DNA from: Owenia fusiformis
Lineage: Eukaryota > Annelida > Polychaeta > Sabellida > Oweniidae
Assembly: GCA_903813345.2 (NCBI GenBank)
Contig: CAIIXF020000012.1
Location: 22,024,184-22,088,183, forward strand
Length of the DNA: 64,000 nt
Reading direction: 5' to 3'
Shown: in pieces, positions 34,654 through 47,200 of the stretch
Layout of the letters: every line of letters starts with the position of its first letter
Numbering within the stretch: position 1 is the stretch's first letter
Position numbers and translations under genes: made by a program
The notes under the pieces: generated by a model
Told to the model about the DNA's origin: nothing
Seen by the model: only the letters and a program-made list of their open reading frames with translations
Databases searched by the model: none

Positions 34654-36156
34654 GATTTATGTGTAGGAATGTTTGACACATCTCAATTAGTATTGTTATA
34701 TTTGTTCAAATTGTGTCTTATTGTTTTTTTTTTAATTACAAAATAAGGTGTTAAATAAGGTAATTTTCTCAGTGATTGAGATTACAGAACATTTATAGTT
34801 TATAATAGAATTCAAAACTCATTTTCTCGAACATTTTAATCTTACATATGATTTATAACTTTTATTTATATATCTTTTATTGACTCTCTGATGTCATTGC
34901 AATGACATATTAGTCACTACAAACTACAATATACAAAATTAAACTAAGACTAAACTAACTACGTCATAGAAAATATAGAAAGTTGTAAGTTGTATTTCCT
35001 ATTATGTTCATGTATGTATATGGTGCTAAGTGGAAATCCATGAAGTTAGACCATTGATACATTACTTACTTTTACAGTTTACATATAATGTTATTGTGTT
35101 AAAAAGAGAGTTGAAAATCTCACTGGTGACCAAACATGGCATGTTTGACAGGTTTGGTTTATGGCCAGGTCTTAAAATAGTTATGCTCAAGATGATTTAA
35201 AAATGAATGACTTACCCAATATAGGATCCTAAGAAGATTTGTAAATAAGCAATAATGTAGATCTGGCTTGATGTACATGCAAATATTATATTCCATATTG
35301 TATACAGTTATTCAAGTAGATTATTCAAGTAGTTTGACTAGAATATTATCTGATGTGCGTGTATGATTGTGGATCAATTCTACAATTAATCCACTTTTTA
35401 ACATGAGTAGAGCGTTTTACATAATAGACGTAATTACCAGAAATGATTCTTTATTCCACAATTCTTTATTCAATTGTTGTAGAGAATTTTTGATTTTATG
35501 AAAGTTTCTGGTAATTTGACCCTTAGTGGGATTAGTTTAAAACATACTATAAGGTTCTGGTTAGTTCTACTAATTCTACTATGCCTTCCTTCCTTCCTTA
35601 AAATGGAAAATATTCATGTACATATACCAGCTGAGTTATTACAAACACCTTTTGTGTACAGATATATTAAGCTTTTGAAACAAATATATTTACATACAAT
35701 ATGTATTTTGATAACTATTATTATTATATTATACTCACTCTTTACAATGCACATTTTATAGGAATTTCGGATTTATGGCATTTATATATTTATGTCAAAG
35801 ATTTTAAAGCATTTGGCACTTTACATGTATACCTTTTAAAATGTGGATTCAATATTGATAAACTATGTTATTGTGCTTTTAAATTCCAAATGATTTTTAT
35901 CTTGTAAAAAGGGGTTTTGACAATATGTTAATGTATATCATATGAAATTATTATTTTAAAATGTGATATAAGTGCTACATAATTACCATTACTTATTTTG
36001 CAAATTGAAAAGCACCATTTAAAAGCAGTTTTGTAAAAAAGAATTGAATTTTGGGAATTCAAACATGTCACTCTAAATTAATTCAAAGACTATTTGTAAA
36101 AGAGGCGAGAGTTTGCACTTATACCCAATTGGTGGTCTTAAGATTTTGCTTTAATA
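34654..36156. other. Intergenic, nothing recognised
   Basis: Very AT-rich. No conserved frame or clear repeat recognised. Confidence 0.45.
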
Positions 36157-36249
36157 CAGAGTTTAAGCTTGTATGTAAAATCAAAATGCTTAGATATTTT
36201 CCGTTCACGTTAAGGTGGTGAGAAGCATTGCAAGCTTTAAACTCCCTGT
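36157..36249. mobile_element. Short MITE related to 9556-9682
   Basis: Ends 'cagagtttaagcttg' and 'caagctttaaactccctgtg' are inverted. About 93 bp. Confidence 0.5.
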
Positions 36250-37244
36250 GTTATTGTGCTTTTAGCTATTCCAATTAATTTTTATGGACATATGACTAAG
36301 CAAAAGCACACCATTCGTGACTTTTTATTATTTTTTATCTATTTTATATGGCATGAATATTTTGACAGTCCCCAGTCATATAATCAACATTCCACATTGT
36401 ATTAACTTTGTATGGATATTCATATTCCATTCCATTTGTACAGATGTACTTAATGTAAATTGTAATTGAAATGAAAGTATTTTGCATATTGATATTCTCT
36501 AAAACGTAATTGACATTCCAAATTGCACATGTAGTTTTGTTTACGCATTTGTGCTGTAATTGTATTTACACGTAAAATCATAGGTGTACACTGTATTATT
36601 ACTGTAATATTTTGTTATTTTGTTGCAGAGGAAAGAAAGGATAAATATTCTGATTTAGAATCGTACATATTATTACTTTACACGAAAGTATATGCCATTG
36701 TGTAACTTCTATCCAAATCTTCTAAATAACACATATTTTTATTGGTCTTGCAATTGCAATTTTTATTCACTTGCATACTTCCTTACAATGTTTATGAGTT
36801 AGGTTAGACTATGCAAATTAATTAGAAAATGGCCCTATTTTCCTTGAGCGCCATCTTCATGGTATGTTTTTATGAAGTAGATATAGTTTTAATAAAGAAA
36901 ACAATTACATTAGCAAAAATAAAATGTTTGTTATATTATTCTATTTGTGTACAACCATAATGTTCAAGCTATTCACTTTTCAGTGCCAGTACCAGTAACC
37001 ATGGTAACCATGGTGTGGTCCATTGTGATACACACCCTCTGTCTCTTTTTCCATAACTCTAACAAAGGCATGTTGCAGTTGGCTCAACAAAATTTTACAA
37101 GAAATATTAATTCAGTCATGGTAGTGTTATTTTACTTTTAATCCAAATTTGCCTCGCCAAACTTCGATCCTCTCTACCCCCTGACAGGGTACATGTACAA
37201 GTATTTTTAACTGATATACATGTAGCGCATAGCCTGGTTATATC
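36250..37244. other. Intergenic, nothing recognised
   Basis: AT-rich, with no recognised gene. An AATAAA occurs near 36891 without an assignable transcript. Confidence 0.4.
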
Positions 37245-37391
37245 TAGGTCACATTTGCTCCGATTCATCGGCCGATTGAGAATTTTGTTAAAATTGTAGG
37301 TCAATTCTCAAAGTTGAGGTCAGATGTGAACTAAAACAAAACACTGCAATCGGCCTGGCGCCGGCCAATGAATCGGGGCAAATGTGACCTA
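37245..37391. mobile_element. Short MITE 'ACATTTGCTCCGATTCAT', copy 2
   Basis: 147 bp with inverted ends TAGGTCACATTTGCTCCGAT and ATCGGGGCAAATGTGACCTA. Related to 25985-26114. Confidence 0.65.
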
Positions 37392-37589
37392 CATACATGT
37401 AGGCATTAATGGGAGATGGGGTGAATTCCGTTTTGCAAAATCGGAAAAGTCTCTTACAATATAAAATAAAACTAATAAAAAGAAATGTTATGCGAGCATG
37501 AAAACATTTTTATTCTTGAAAACAATATACATGTAAACTATACTATTCAACAACAATTAGAACGTTAAGAAACAGAATTTCATTAGACC

Positions 37590-37860
37590 ACTCAAAATTA
37601 CAATTATACAGATAGCCATTCAAAATAACAATGTACAAATAGTTATTCAAAATAACAATATACAAATAAACACTCAAATAACAATGTACAAATAGTTATT
37701 CAAAATAACAAAATACAAATAACCACTCAATATAACAATGTACAAATAGTTATTCAAAATAACAAAATACAAACAGCCACTCAAAATAACAATGTACAGA
37801 TAGTTACTCAAAATAATAATGTACAAGTAGTCACTCAAAATAAATAGCACAATTTTGAAT
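37590..37860. repeat. Degenerate ~30-bp tandem repeat downstream of the syntaxin
   Basis: About nine units of 'aaaataacaatgtacaaata' plus 'gttattc'/'ccactc'. It begins about 130 bp 3' of the syntaxin stop and may lie in its 3' UTR. Confidence 0.7.
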
Positions 37861-37987
37861 ACCTGGTATATCATTTATATTATATAAATAACACAGAATC
37901 AACTAATTTAACAATCATTCGCCTTTTTGTCTTGAGAACTAAGAAATGTAATATTATCATAAACACTATAATTGCAAAGTAGAACAG

Positions 37988-38977
37988 CTACACACATGTT
38001 ACAGCTAATGCAATACCACATGAAACTATACATAAAACAACAAAACCGCCAATCTTCAAAATCTTCAGCAATTTGCTTCTTTTTCGTTTGCATTTTTTAG
38101 CTTGTTTACGTTTTATATTGGCATCCAGAACCTCCACGTGATCAAGTGTTTTTGAAACGTGTCTTTCTATATTGTTCACACAACCTCCTTGTACCTCAAT
38201 GGTATCAGCCATGTTCACAAATAATTCATTCAGTTCAATTATTTTAGCTTCAAGCCCTAAGATTTCGTCACGTCGGCTATTTGATGCGAATTGCTGTTCT
38301 GTTGAAATTCCCGGGGTAAAAACCTGAGAATTCTGCTTCGAGAGTAAATTTGTTACTCGTGCATGTGTTATATTCTGCCCGGTTATGTCCAGTTGTCGAA
38401 CGATTTTTTCTCGGCATTGTTCGTAATATTTTACCTCAGTTATGTTTATTTTCTCGATTATATTCACTAATTCGATACTGAGGCAGTCGCATTGAGTTTC
38501 GCGCATGCGTTTCTCTGAGGAACTCTGGGACGGAGTCTGATCTGTTGCATTACAACCATCGTTTCTGATTACAGAAATGTGTAGCTTGATTCCGGAAATC
38601 ATCGTCATGGCGGCGGACTTTAACGAATTTGCTTTCAGCTGTTGCTGCGTCTGTGGCGTCGGAGATGAAACGATTTCGCTGTATATCTTACTCAGTTCTC
38701 CTTCCATTTCGGCAAGTTTTGCTAGATCTTTTCGAATTGCTGATACTTGAAAGAGGAGTTCTTCCATTGCATTCGAATCTTGCGGCTTTGCTGTTGTATC
38801 ATTGTGCCTAAAATCTTCGTTAGCCTCATTGCCCTTGGCGCACTGGGCCTTAGCCTTCCTAAATGAACAGGCATTAACAGATTTGATTCCTCTACGTAAA
38901 GATCTTTTAAAGCTGGAATCCCGGTTTAATTCTGCTGCCATCATTCTCTGAAACTCTTCGAGACGATCTCGGACCAT
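37988..38977 (-). CDS. Syntaxin-type Qa-SNARE, single exon
   Basis: Target-membrane SNARE that would pair with SNAP-25-type and VAMP proteins to drive vesicle fusion. 329 aa. The start MVRDRLEEF was chosen because neuronal-type syntaxins start with M-x-DR; the frame stays open another 66 codons upstream to an ATG at 39175. Layout: basic N-terminal extension (res. 20-60, not typical); Habc region about 70-200, with CREKIVRQLDITG (196-200) matching the conserved 'CxxxIxRQLEITG'; SNARE motif about 236-296 with the zero-layer Gln at 263 (IEVQGG); a basic stretch (KKCKRKRSK, 294-302); C-terminal membrane anchor 306-328 with three Cys. No intron interrupts it, whereas syntaxin 1-4 genes are multi-exon, so a retrogene origin is possible; vertebrate STX11 and STX19 also have one coding exon but lack such an anchor. 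Orthology within the STX1/2/3/4/11/19 group is unresolved. Confidence 0.85.
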   Translation of the reverse strand: MVRDRLEEFQRMMAAELNRDSSFKRSLRRGIKSVNACSFRKAKAQCAKGNEANEDFRHNDTTAKPQDSNAMEELLFQVSAIRKDLAKLAEMEGELSKIYSEIVSSPTPQTQQQLKANSLKSAAMTMISGIKLHISVIRNDGCNATDQTPSQSSSEKRMRETQCDCLSIELVNIIEKINITEVKYYEQCREKIVRQLDITGQNITHARVTNLLSKQNSQVFTPGISTEQQFASNSRRDEILGLEAKIIELNELFVNMADTIEVQGGCVNNIERHVSKTLDHVEVLDANIKRKQAKKCKRKRSKLLKILKIGGFVVLCIVSCGIALAVTCV

Positions 38978-39272
38978 TTTGGTAATCGTCTGATAAGAAT
39001 ATATTATTTCGCGCAGATCACGTTTGAGGGATACAGTCAACTGAACGACGATCAAGAAGTAAAGCCGTTTCGTTAATATTGTCTCTTTTATACAATTTAG
39101 TCTGCAAATGTGATAATTATTCTTAATAATATTTATGATGAAGAGCGCGTGACTCACAGGAAGTGTTCGTTTCATTTTCTTATATTTATTGCTCTTATAT
39201 CTATAATATTTTTACATACAAACAAATTATTTAATGCTATTCGTTATATACAGCTGTCTGTTTGTCAAGTTA

Positions 39273-39852
39273 CCCCCCTATCACACCAAACTAGTTCTTA
39301 CCCGTTCTTGCCAGTCCTACGAAAATGTCGTAAAACGGGCTCGATCTGGCTGCGGTCGGGATATATGTCTAAAATAATTAGCTACTTCGTTCATAAACAG
39401 TCTTCAATACGTCCATCTGATTCGCAGCTCGTTCAGGTCGCACCACATCGGTGTGCAACGTTGTATAAACCGTCCCTTAGTCTAGAAGGTCATCAAGACC
39501 TGATTACAGAACGGTATGGTCGCCATCGAATTTTGAATCGATTCAAATTTCTAAATCACATACCCCGTCCGGGAAAGTCCATGAAGTTCGTAAACAGACC
39601 GTAGAACGTTGTAGCTACGTTCATTCAGTTCGCACACAGTTTAAAACCGATTCGGCAACGTTTTGATGATCACCAGAAAATGTTGAGCATGCTCTAGGTG
39701 CTGGAGGACCTACTCGTTCTAGTAGTTTCATGAAGTTTGTAAACAGATCCCAAACGGTTCTTAGTGGGTTCTTAGTACGTCAAATCCGTTCGTCCACAGT
39801 TTAAGCCCGTTTTCGAGAACGTAGTGAGAACTAGTTTGGTGTGATAGTAGGG
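39273..39852 (+). mobile_element. PIF/Harbinger-type MITE, copy 2
   Basis: 580 bp. It has the same termini as 19862-20417 in opposite orientation and a direct TTA on both sides (39270-39272, 39853-39855). It lies about 300 bp upstream of the syntaxin start codon, so it could affect that promoter (inference). Confidence 0.78.
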
Positions 39853-41015
39853 TTATTGAAGGTGGACGTTAGGATTGACTTAGAAAAGAGCTTGAAAAAA
39901 TATAGTCGGGAAATGAAAATTTGTGATTTGTATTTTGTGAGTATTTCTAAACATTGTCTACAACAGAAATCCCCCACATAATTAACCCTTAAGCCCACAT
40001 TCTTTGCAATAATTGTACCAGAAATAATAATTCTATCCATTGCAAATAGAAATTAATCTAATCAATTCAATTCCTTTCCTATAAAACAAACCAGATTGGA
40101 ATCGCATGGCAACTTTTGTGCTACCTGAGTTCTAAGAACATCACTATCACCAAAATTATATTAAAATTATATATCGTTATATATAAATGCTGCATGCAAA
40201 ATGCTAAGACACAAAATGCATATAATATATTATTATAGATTTATATGGGGAGTTGTTTTCACCTTAGGATATCAAGATAAATAATCCTACCACACGTATA
40301 TGCCCTATGGTGTCTCTGTGTGAGATATTTAACTAAAATAAAATGAAATTATTAAAGGTATTTTGAATAACCTATTTAAAATTGAAATCACAATGAGAAA
40401 AGCGTCTCTGGTTGCAGAGTTATTGCAAAATATGTGCTGTTTGGACCCCAAAAGTCTTTAGAAGGTGTACAAAAGGTGTTAATTTCAATTCTTAAGTCCA
40501 TACGAGGAAAACATATGTGGAAAATCTTTCCAGGTTTAGTTTATAAATGATGTTTTATTAATATATTTTTAAAATTCTGGTAAAATCATTTTGCTCCGCC
40601 CATTGATAAGAGTTATTTATTATTTTCTGTTATAACTGTCACATTTCTCTTGATGATTGTGTCACTATAGAACAGATGGTATATTTGTACATGTGATGAT
40701 CATATCACTGGCAACGCATGCCAATGTTGAAAGCTGAACACTTTGTCTTAATACGCCATTTCTGCATGGTAAAGACTCCACAGCTCCGTGAAAAATACAC
40801 TTCTGCTGTGTTCCTTTGTATTTCGTTGGTGAATACCTCACACGTGAAAGTGTCATCATTATTACCGAACACTGCACGACTCATTGAATAACTTCTTTAT
40901 GGGTGTCCTGGAATTAGATTCATATTGCATTTTATCAAATCAACTCCAATGTCCTACAAATAACGTTTATGTTGTAGAGGCACCAAACGATAGAAGGTTA
41001 AAAATCACAATGTTT
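39853..41015. other. Between the MITE and the SVOP 3' end, nothing recognised
   Basis: AT-rich. It may include the SVOP 3' UTR or a further small 3' exon; no convincing coding segment was found. Confidence 0.4.
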
Positions 41016-41222
41016 TCAAAAACATGCAAACGTACAGATCTGAGGTATTCTGATCAAATATGGACGTTGCTCTAGATGATGAAGAAATGTTTTACAAAGT
41101 ATTCTCACTTTCATTTGCCGGCCTTTAGTCTCTATTGGAAGAAGCATGGATGCAACAGCGGCGAGAAGGCAAACAACCCCATATATGGAAATGGCAAGAT
41201 GAACAGAATGTTTCAGCATTAC
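41016..41222 (-). CDS. SVOP: SVOP coding exon 15 (C-terminus)
   Basis: From residue 475: [15 protein letters not shown], a membrane helix, then [13 protein letters not shown], the MFS 'PIETKGR' ending. Reading through gives a 30-residue tail and a stop at 41016. A possible donor GTGAGA at 41108 would instead end the exon at 41109. Acceptor TTTCAG. Confidence 0.82.
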   Translation of the reverse strand, partial: VMLKHSVHLAISIYGVVCLLAAVASMLLPIETKGRQMKVRILCKTFLHHLEQRPYLIRIPQICTFACF

Positions 41223-44200
41223 CTGAAAAGCAAGACATAACGCAAGATAAAGGCTGTATTATTATGACCTCAGAAGAGTTGCATTTTGTCTACAGGGGTA
41301 TATAAGATGGAGGATGTCATAAAAAGTATTGAAAGGAACGTTTCATCATGCCTGGCTAATGGAAGGTTTCATCATGGCCAATGGAAGATTTCATCATGGC
41401 TAATGGAAGGTTTTAGGAAGAATTAACATCAACATGACTATCTGAATGTTTCATCATGAATAACAAATGGTGTGACTAAAGTGACAGAGTTTGTGTTTAA
41501 TGTACCTGAGCAACAAAAGGTGTGACTATCGCGCCAATACGGGCCATGCCATTACAGGATCCCAGACCGATTGCTCGCGACGTCGTTGGGTAAACTTCAG
41601 GTGTGTAGACATATGCTGCTTGGAATGCTCCGCTGATGAATGCTCGGGCAGCAAAAAGAAAAGATGTGAGGATTTCTCTGCAAATAATCATAGTCAATTG
41701 AATACTAAGTTCGGTAAAATAAAATATGTGAAGATGACACTGCAAGCAATTTAAATTGAATGGTAAGATCATTTTGAACAAAAGGCCTAAAAACTACTTA
41801 AGCGTCACTAAAATTGTTTAAAATAAAAGCAGAGGTATTCTCGAAATAAGGTAATGGCTACGAGCATTTCTGTGAACACTTCAATAACCGCATGACTGGC
41901 TTGGACTGCATTGCAGATTATACATATGTAAAACTTTAAATCTATTTTGATTTATTGCCATGGTTGGGCGAATAAAGCAGTTATGTTCAATAATCATATG
42001 GCTCGCCATCTGGACCAATGTATCGTCATACGTTTAACGCCGTAAAATCTACTTTTAACGCCGTCAAAAAATTATCTTGTTCGGCGTCAAAAATCATTTT
42101 GAACGGAGTCAAAAGGTGACAAAAGTACCGCCATTTCATTTTTAACGCCGTTCGAAAATGTTTTTGACATCGTTCAGACATTTTTGTGGCCGCCCGAAAT
42201 AATTTTTGACGGCCGCAAAAAGTCGTTGATGACGCCGTTCAAAGATTTTACGGCGTTAAAAGTAAATTTTACGGCGTTAAAGGTATGACGTTACATTGGT
42301 CCAGATGACCAGCCATACACGTGTATTACGTCACTGATGATGCTACGTATGGTGTCGAAGAGGATTTCGTCAAATAACTGGTTTCAACGGTCGGGTTGAT
42401 ATTTTTCTTCTTTCCGTTGTAAAGGTACAATTATATAGGAAAATAATATTTTCATGAATTCGGATGGTAGTCTACATACTATATTTTTGCTAGTTTCCAT
42501 TGCATGACTTTTTCGTGATATTTCTTGAGAGAAAGGGTCAATCATATGCACCATATATTCAATCAAAAATGATGTCTTCAGTAAATCCCATTTCGATTGT
42601 GCGCTTGTTTTTGGATGTGTTCAAATAATGGATTGTATTCCATACTGTGCTTATAATTCTCTGACTGGAAAACAGCTATGGTCATTTGACTTTGTTTCTT
42701 CATAATATAATTAATCATTGGTTTAAATATCGGATCTCATTCCCTTACCATAACCCTAACCCTGACCCTGACGGGCCCTTGGTATACCTTCATCTGACTT
42801 TATTTTCTTACTTTATTCTTTTTATTTCGCCTCAGCCATTGAGCTGCATATGTACAGAGTGGGCCAAAAAATGTAGCCCAAATAAATGTTAGTAATGGCC
42901 TGGTCATTCAGCGTGGGTTTAAGGTTATACTTGGAACAATTAAATCTTGTTTAATGTTCTTTCATTCTGGGGCTCTTATCGGGTGAGTTTGGCATTTGGC
43001 GCACGTTTTATAAGATGCCCATAAAATCTGTATGAAAGAACATGTGCCAGATATGACTTAAAATCTAGGCTGAATGACCGAGTTATTAACATCTGTTTGG
43101 GCTACCTTTTTCTGGCTCACCCTGTATGTTGCAATAATATTCATGATGTGATGACAATCATTCACCAAGAAGTGAGCTTTAAGGTCTCCTCACCTTGAGA
43201 CGCAGATGTTGACTAGAAAGACGAACAGCGAGAAGAGCAGAAAATCAAGCGTCATTGTTTTCTTTCTCCCTACACACTCTATAATAACTACGGTGAATAA
43301 TAAACCTAAAAGGTAAAATGAAAAATATTTTATTCGTGAATAAATCAAACACTTTATATTTGCATTTGTTTCATTTTTAGAGTAGTTTTTGATGCGATTA
43401 TCGGATTTAGCGTTGGTATTCCCCCTCCGCAATAGCGTTGTTATAAATATTGAATCAAATATAAAGAAACGTGGGGATTTTAAATCAAAAATGCTCACTT
43501 GACTAAGCTTGAATCCCAAATAGCTTCCTGTCTGTAATGTCTATAATTAATTTTCATATTAACCTGGTAGCTCTGCCGATGTGGTCCACAACAGATCAGT
43601 ATAGTCCTTTGTTGTCAACTGTTTGCATTCTAAACTACACGAAGCCTCGGGGAGACCATCACCCACTTATGAAATAAAGAAGTTCTTCACATAACAGTTG
43701 CATGTATGGCATAGTTTAAGTAAGTTGGAAATAGCATCATATGAGATACAAGGGAGGTTCATCATCATCATAATACACGATTCAATCATTTACTGATTAC
43801 TACATCGCGGGTAGCATAAGCTAAACGTGTTAAGAGAACGTTCATGATACTCCAATCAATTTTCGAAATGTTTCTTTTGAGGTTCGATATCTAGTTTAAA
43901 TTACCTGTACATGATTCTCCAGATTGGAACAGTTCTGTTGTCATCAGTACAACACCATAGTAAGAGAATGCATTGGCCAACCTTTGAATGGCCGAAAATA
44001 TGGAATGAACAACAGATACGTTAAACAGAAATCAATACGATACCATAATAATAGTAAAAGTAAGAGAATGCATTGCCCAATCTTAGAATGAACGAAAATA
44101 TGGAATGAGCAAAAGATACGCTACACAGAAATCAGAACAATACTATAATAATAGTAAAAGTAAGAGAATGCATTGACCAACCTTTGAATGAAACAAAAAA

Positions 44201-47200
44201 TGGAGTGAGCAAAAAATATACGCTACAAAGAAATCAGTACAATACTATAATAAGAGAAGGCATTGGACAACCTTTGAATGAACAAAAATATGGAATCAGC
44301 AAAAGATACGCTACACAGAAATCTGCCATGTTTGTGCTGAGAATGTTGTGCAGATTCTGCATACAACTCGCGAAATATGGAAGAGAGAAAAATTCTATCT
44401 TCGTGGTTCCGACATTTTAACTAGTTTGAAGAAGGAAATACCAGTGATTGTCATATTGGTTCTTCTGTTGACAGTGTCAAGAACAAGAACACAAACCTCA
44501 TTTAAAATAAGAACATTTGACACTTACCATATCAGCCATAGTAATACTGTTGTAGTTCGAAGTACAGGGGTAAACAAATCGGCAATCCTTCCCCTTTTAA
44601 CCTCCTGGAAATAAATGTAACCACTAAAAAGGTAATACAATCACCTCCCTTGGATTCTCATGGACATATATGTTAACACTTAACTAGCAATACTATCCTT
44701 GGATTCTCATGGACCATCATTCCAAAAATCATCATTCCATAAAATATACATACAAACATGCAATCATAAAGACAAAGTAAAATAAAAAAGAATTACGACC
44801 CCGGCATAGACTTTTTAAAAGTGCTGAAAATACATGATGATCAGATTACATACTAACTTTTATATTTGGTTCGACCAGCTTGCCCAGTGGCATTGGCTTT
44901 CCATTTTCTTTGGCGATTCGTTCCAATGTTTTTAGCGCACTCTCTGGGTTGCCCCTGGCAACATCAAATCTTGCACTTTCTGGAAGCCACTGAAAGTATC
45001 GTAATGTAATCGTAAAACAAGTCACTAAAAGCACAATGACACATTGTTTCAATCCTAGAACAGATTACTAAAATATATTGGCATGTTAATTTAATGGAAG
45101 AATTTGTCACCGAACGTACCATTAACATGTTGATTTCATTGAGGAACCTGTCAATGAAAGTAGCTTTAACATGTTGATTTATCGTAGAACAAGCAACTGA
45201 AAATACTACTGACATGTTGCTTCAATCGTAGAACAAGTCACTAAAAGTACAATGACAAGTTGATTTAATCGGCAAACTAGTCACTAAAAGTATATTTTAT
45301 AGGTTGATTTGGGAGAGGAACAGATCACTGAAAGTACCATTGATCGATATGTTGATTTCATCGAGAAACTAATCCATGAAAGTACCATTGACATGTTGAT
45401 ATAATCATAAAACAAAACGTTATCATAGGACAGGTAATTGAAAGTACATTAGACATGTTGATTTATTAAAAAACAAGCAATTGAAAATACTACTGACACG
45501 CTGCTTCAATCATAGAGCAAGTCACTGGCGACTGAAAATACCACTGACATGTTGATTTCATTGTAGAACAAATCACCACAATAGTACCACTGACATCTAT
45601 TGAATGAATATACAAGGAATAAGATGCAAACACATTTGCAATTTAAGGTATACTTGCCCAAATCATCTTCAAATAAATTAGTGAATGAGGTATGGCGCGT
45701 GGATGGATAATTGAATGGGGTACGACCATAGTGTACAAGATGTAATTATAACGTGTATTTAATTATAACGAAAAAAAATTAAAAAATTAAATAACGAATT
45801 GTCTTTGTCGTTATGTTTTATTCTCGGTATATATTCTGACTTAGCTGGATTAGCTGGATTAATTAATGGGGTATGGGTCGTGGATGGATTAATGCATGGG
45901 GCGTGATCATCGATGAATTAGTGAATGAGGTATGGATCTTGGATGGATTAGTGAATGGGGCGTGATCATAGCTGGATTAATAAATGGGGTATGATCATAG
46001 CTGGGTTAGTAGATGGATGGGGCATGATCATAGGTGGATTCGTGAATGAGGTATGGATCGTGGGTGGATAACTGAATGGGGTATGATCATAGCTGGATTA
46101 GTAAATGGGGCATGATCATAGGTGGATTCGTGAATGAGGTATGGATCGTGGGTGGATAAATGAATGGGGTATGATCATAGCTGGATTAGTAAATGGGGCA
46201 TGATTATAGGTGGATTGGTGAATGAGTTATGGATCGTGGATGGATTAATGAATGGGGCATGATCTTAGCTTGATAAGTGGATGAGGTATGGATCATAGAT
46301 GGAGGAGTGAATGGGGCATGGGTCGTGGATGGATTAATGAATGGGGCGTGATCATAGCTGGATTAGTGGATGAGGTATGGATTATAGCTGGGTTAGTTGA
46401 TATGTACAGATCATGGATGGATTAGTGAATGGGACCTGATCATAGCTATATTAGTGAATAGGTATGAATCCCGGATGGATTAACAAATTGGACATGCTCA
46501 TGTATGAGCTATTTGGAGATGAGGTGTTAATGCTCGTGGATGAATTAATGAATGCGTTATGACTATAGATGAATCAATGAATGCTGTATTATCATGGATT
46601 TATGAATGAGGTATGTATCGTGGATTGATTAGTGAAAGAGGTACATGGACAGCATGGATGGATTAACGAATGAGGTATGTATCGTGGATTGATTAGTGAA
46701 AGAGGTACATGGACAGCATGGATGGATTAATGAATAAAGTATGTACCGTGGATTGATTAGTGAAAGAGGTACACGGACAGCATGGATGGATTAATGAATG
46801 AGGTATGTATCGTGGATTGATTAGTGAAAGAGGTACATGGACAGCATGGATGGATTAATGAATGAGGTATGTACCGTGGATTGATTAGTGAAAGAGGTAC
46901 ATGGACAGCATGCATGGATTGATGAATGAGGTATGTATCGTGGATTGATTAGTGAAAGAGGTACATGGATAGCATGGATTGATTAATGAATGAGGTGTGT
47001 ATCGTGGATTGATTAGTGAAAGAGGTACATGGATAGCATGGATGGATTAATGAATGAGGTATGTATCGTGGATTGATTAGTGAAAGAGGTACATGGATAG
47101 CATGGATGGATTAATGAATGAGGTATGTATCGTGGATTGATTGGTGAAAGAGGTGCATGGGCAGCAAGGATGGATTTATGAATGAGGTATGGTCATAGTT

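Noticed and set aside
39110-39604. 164-codon plus-strand frame
   Set aside because: Most of it is the Harbinger-type MITE; the related MITE at 19862-20417 gives a similar 95-codon frame. No known protein.
42747-42774. Telomere-like 'accctaaccctgaccctgac'
   Set aside because: Only about three imperfect units; too short to be more than chance or a small interstitial remnant.
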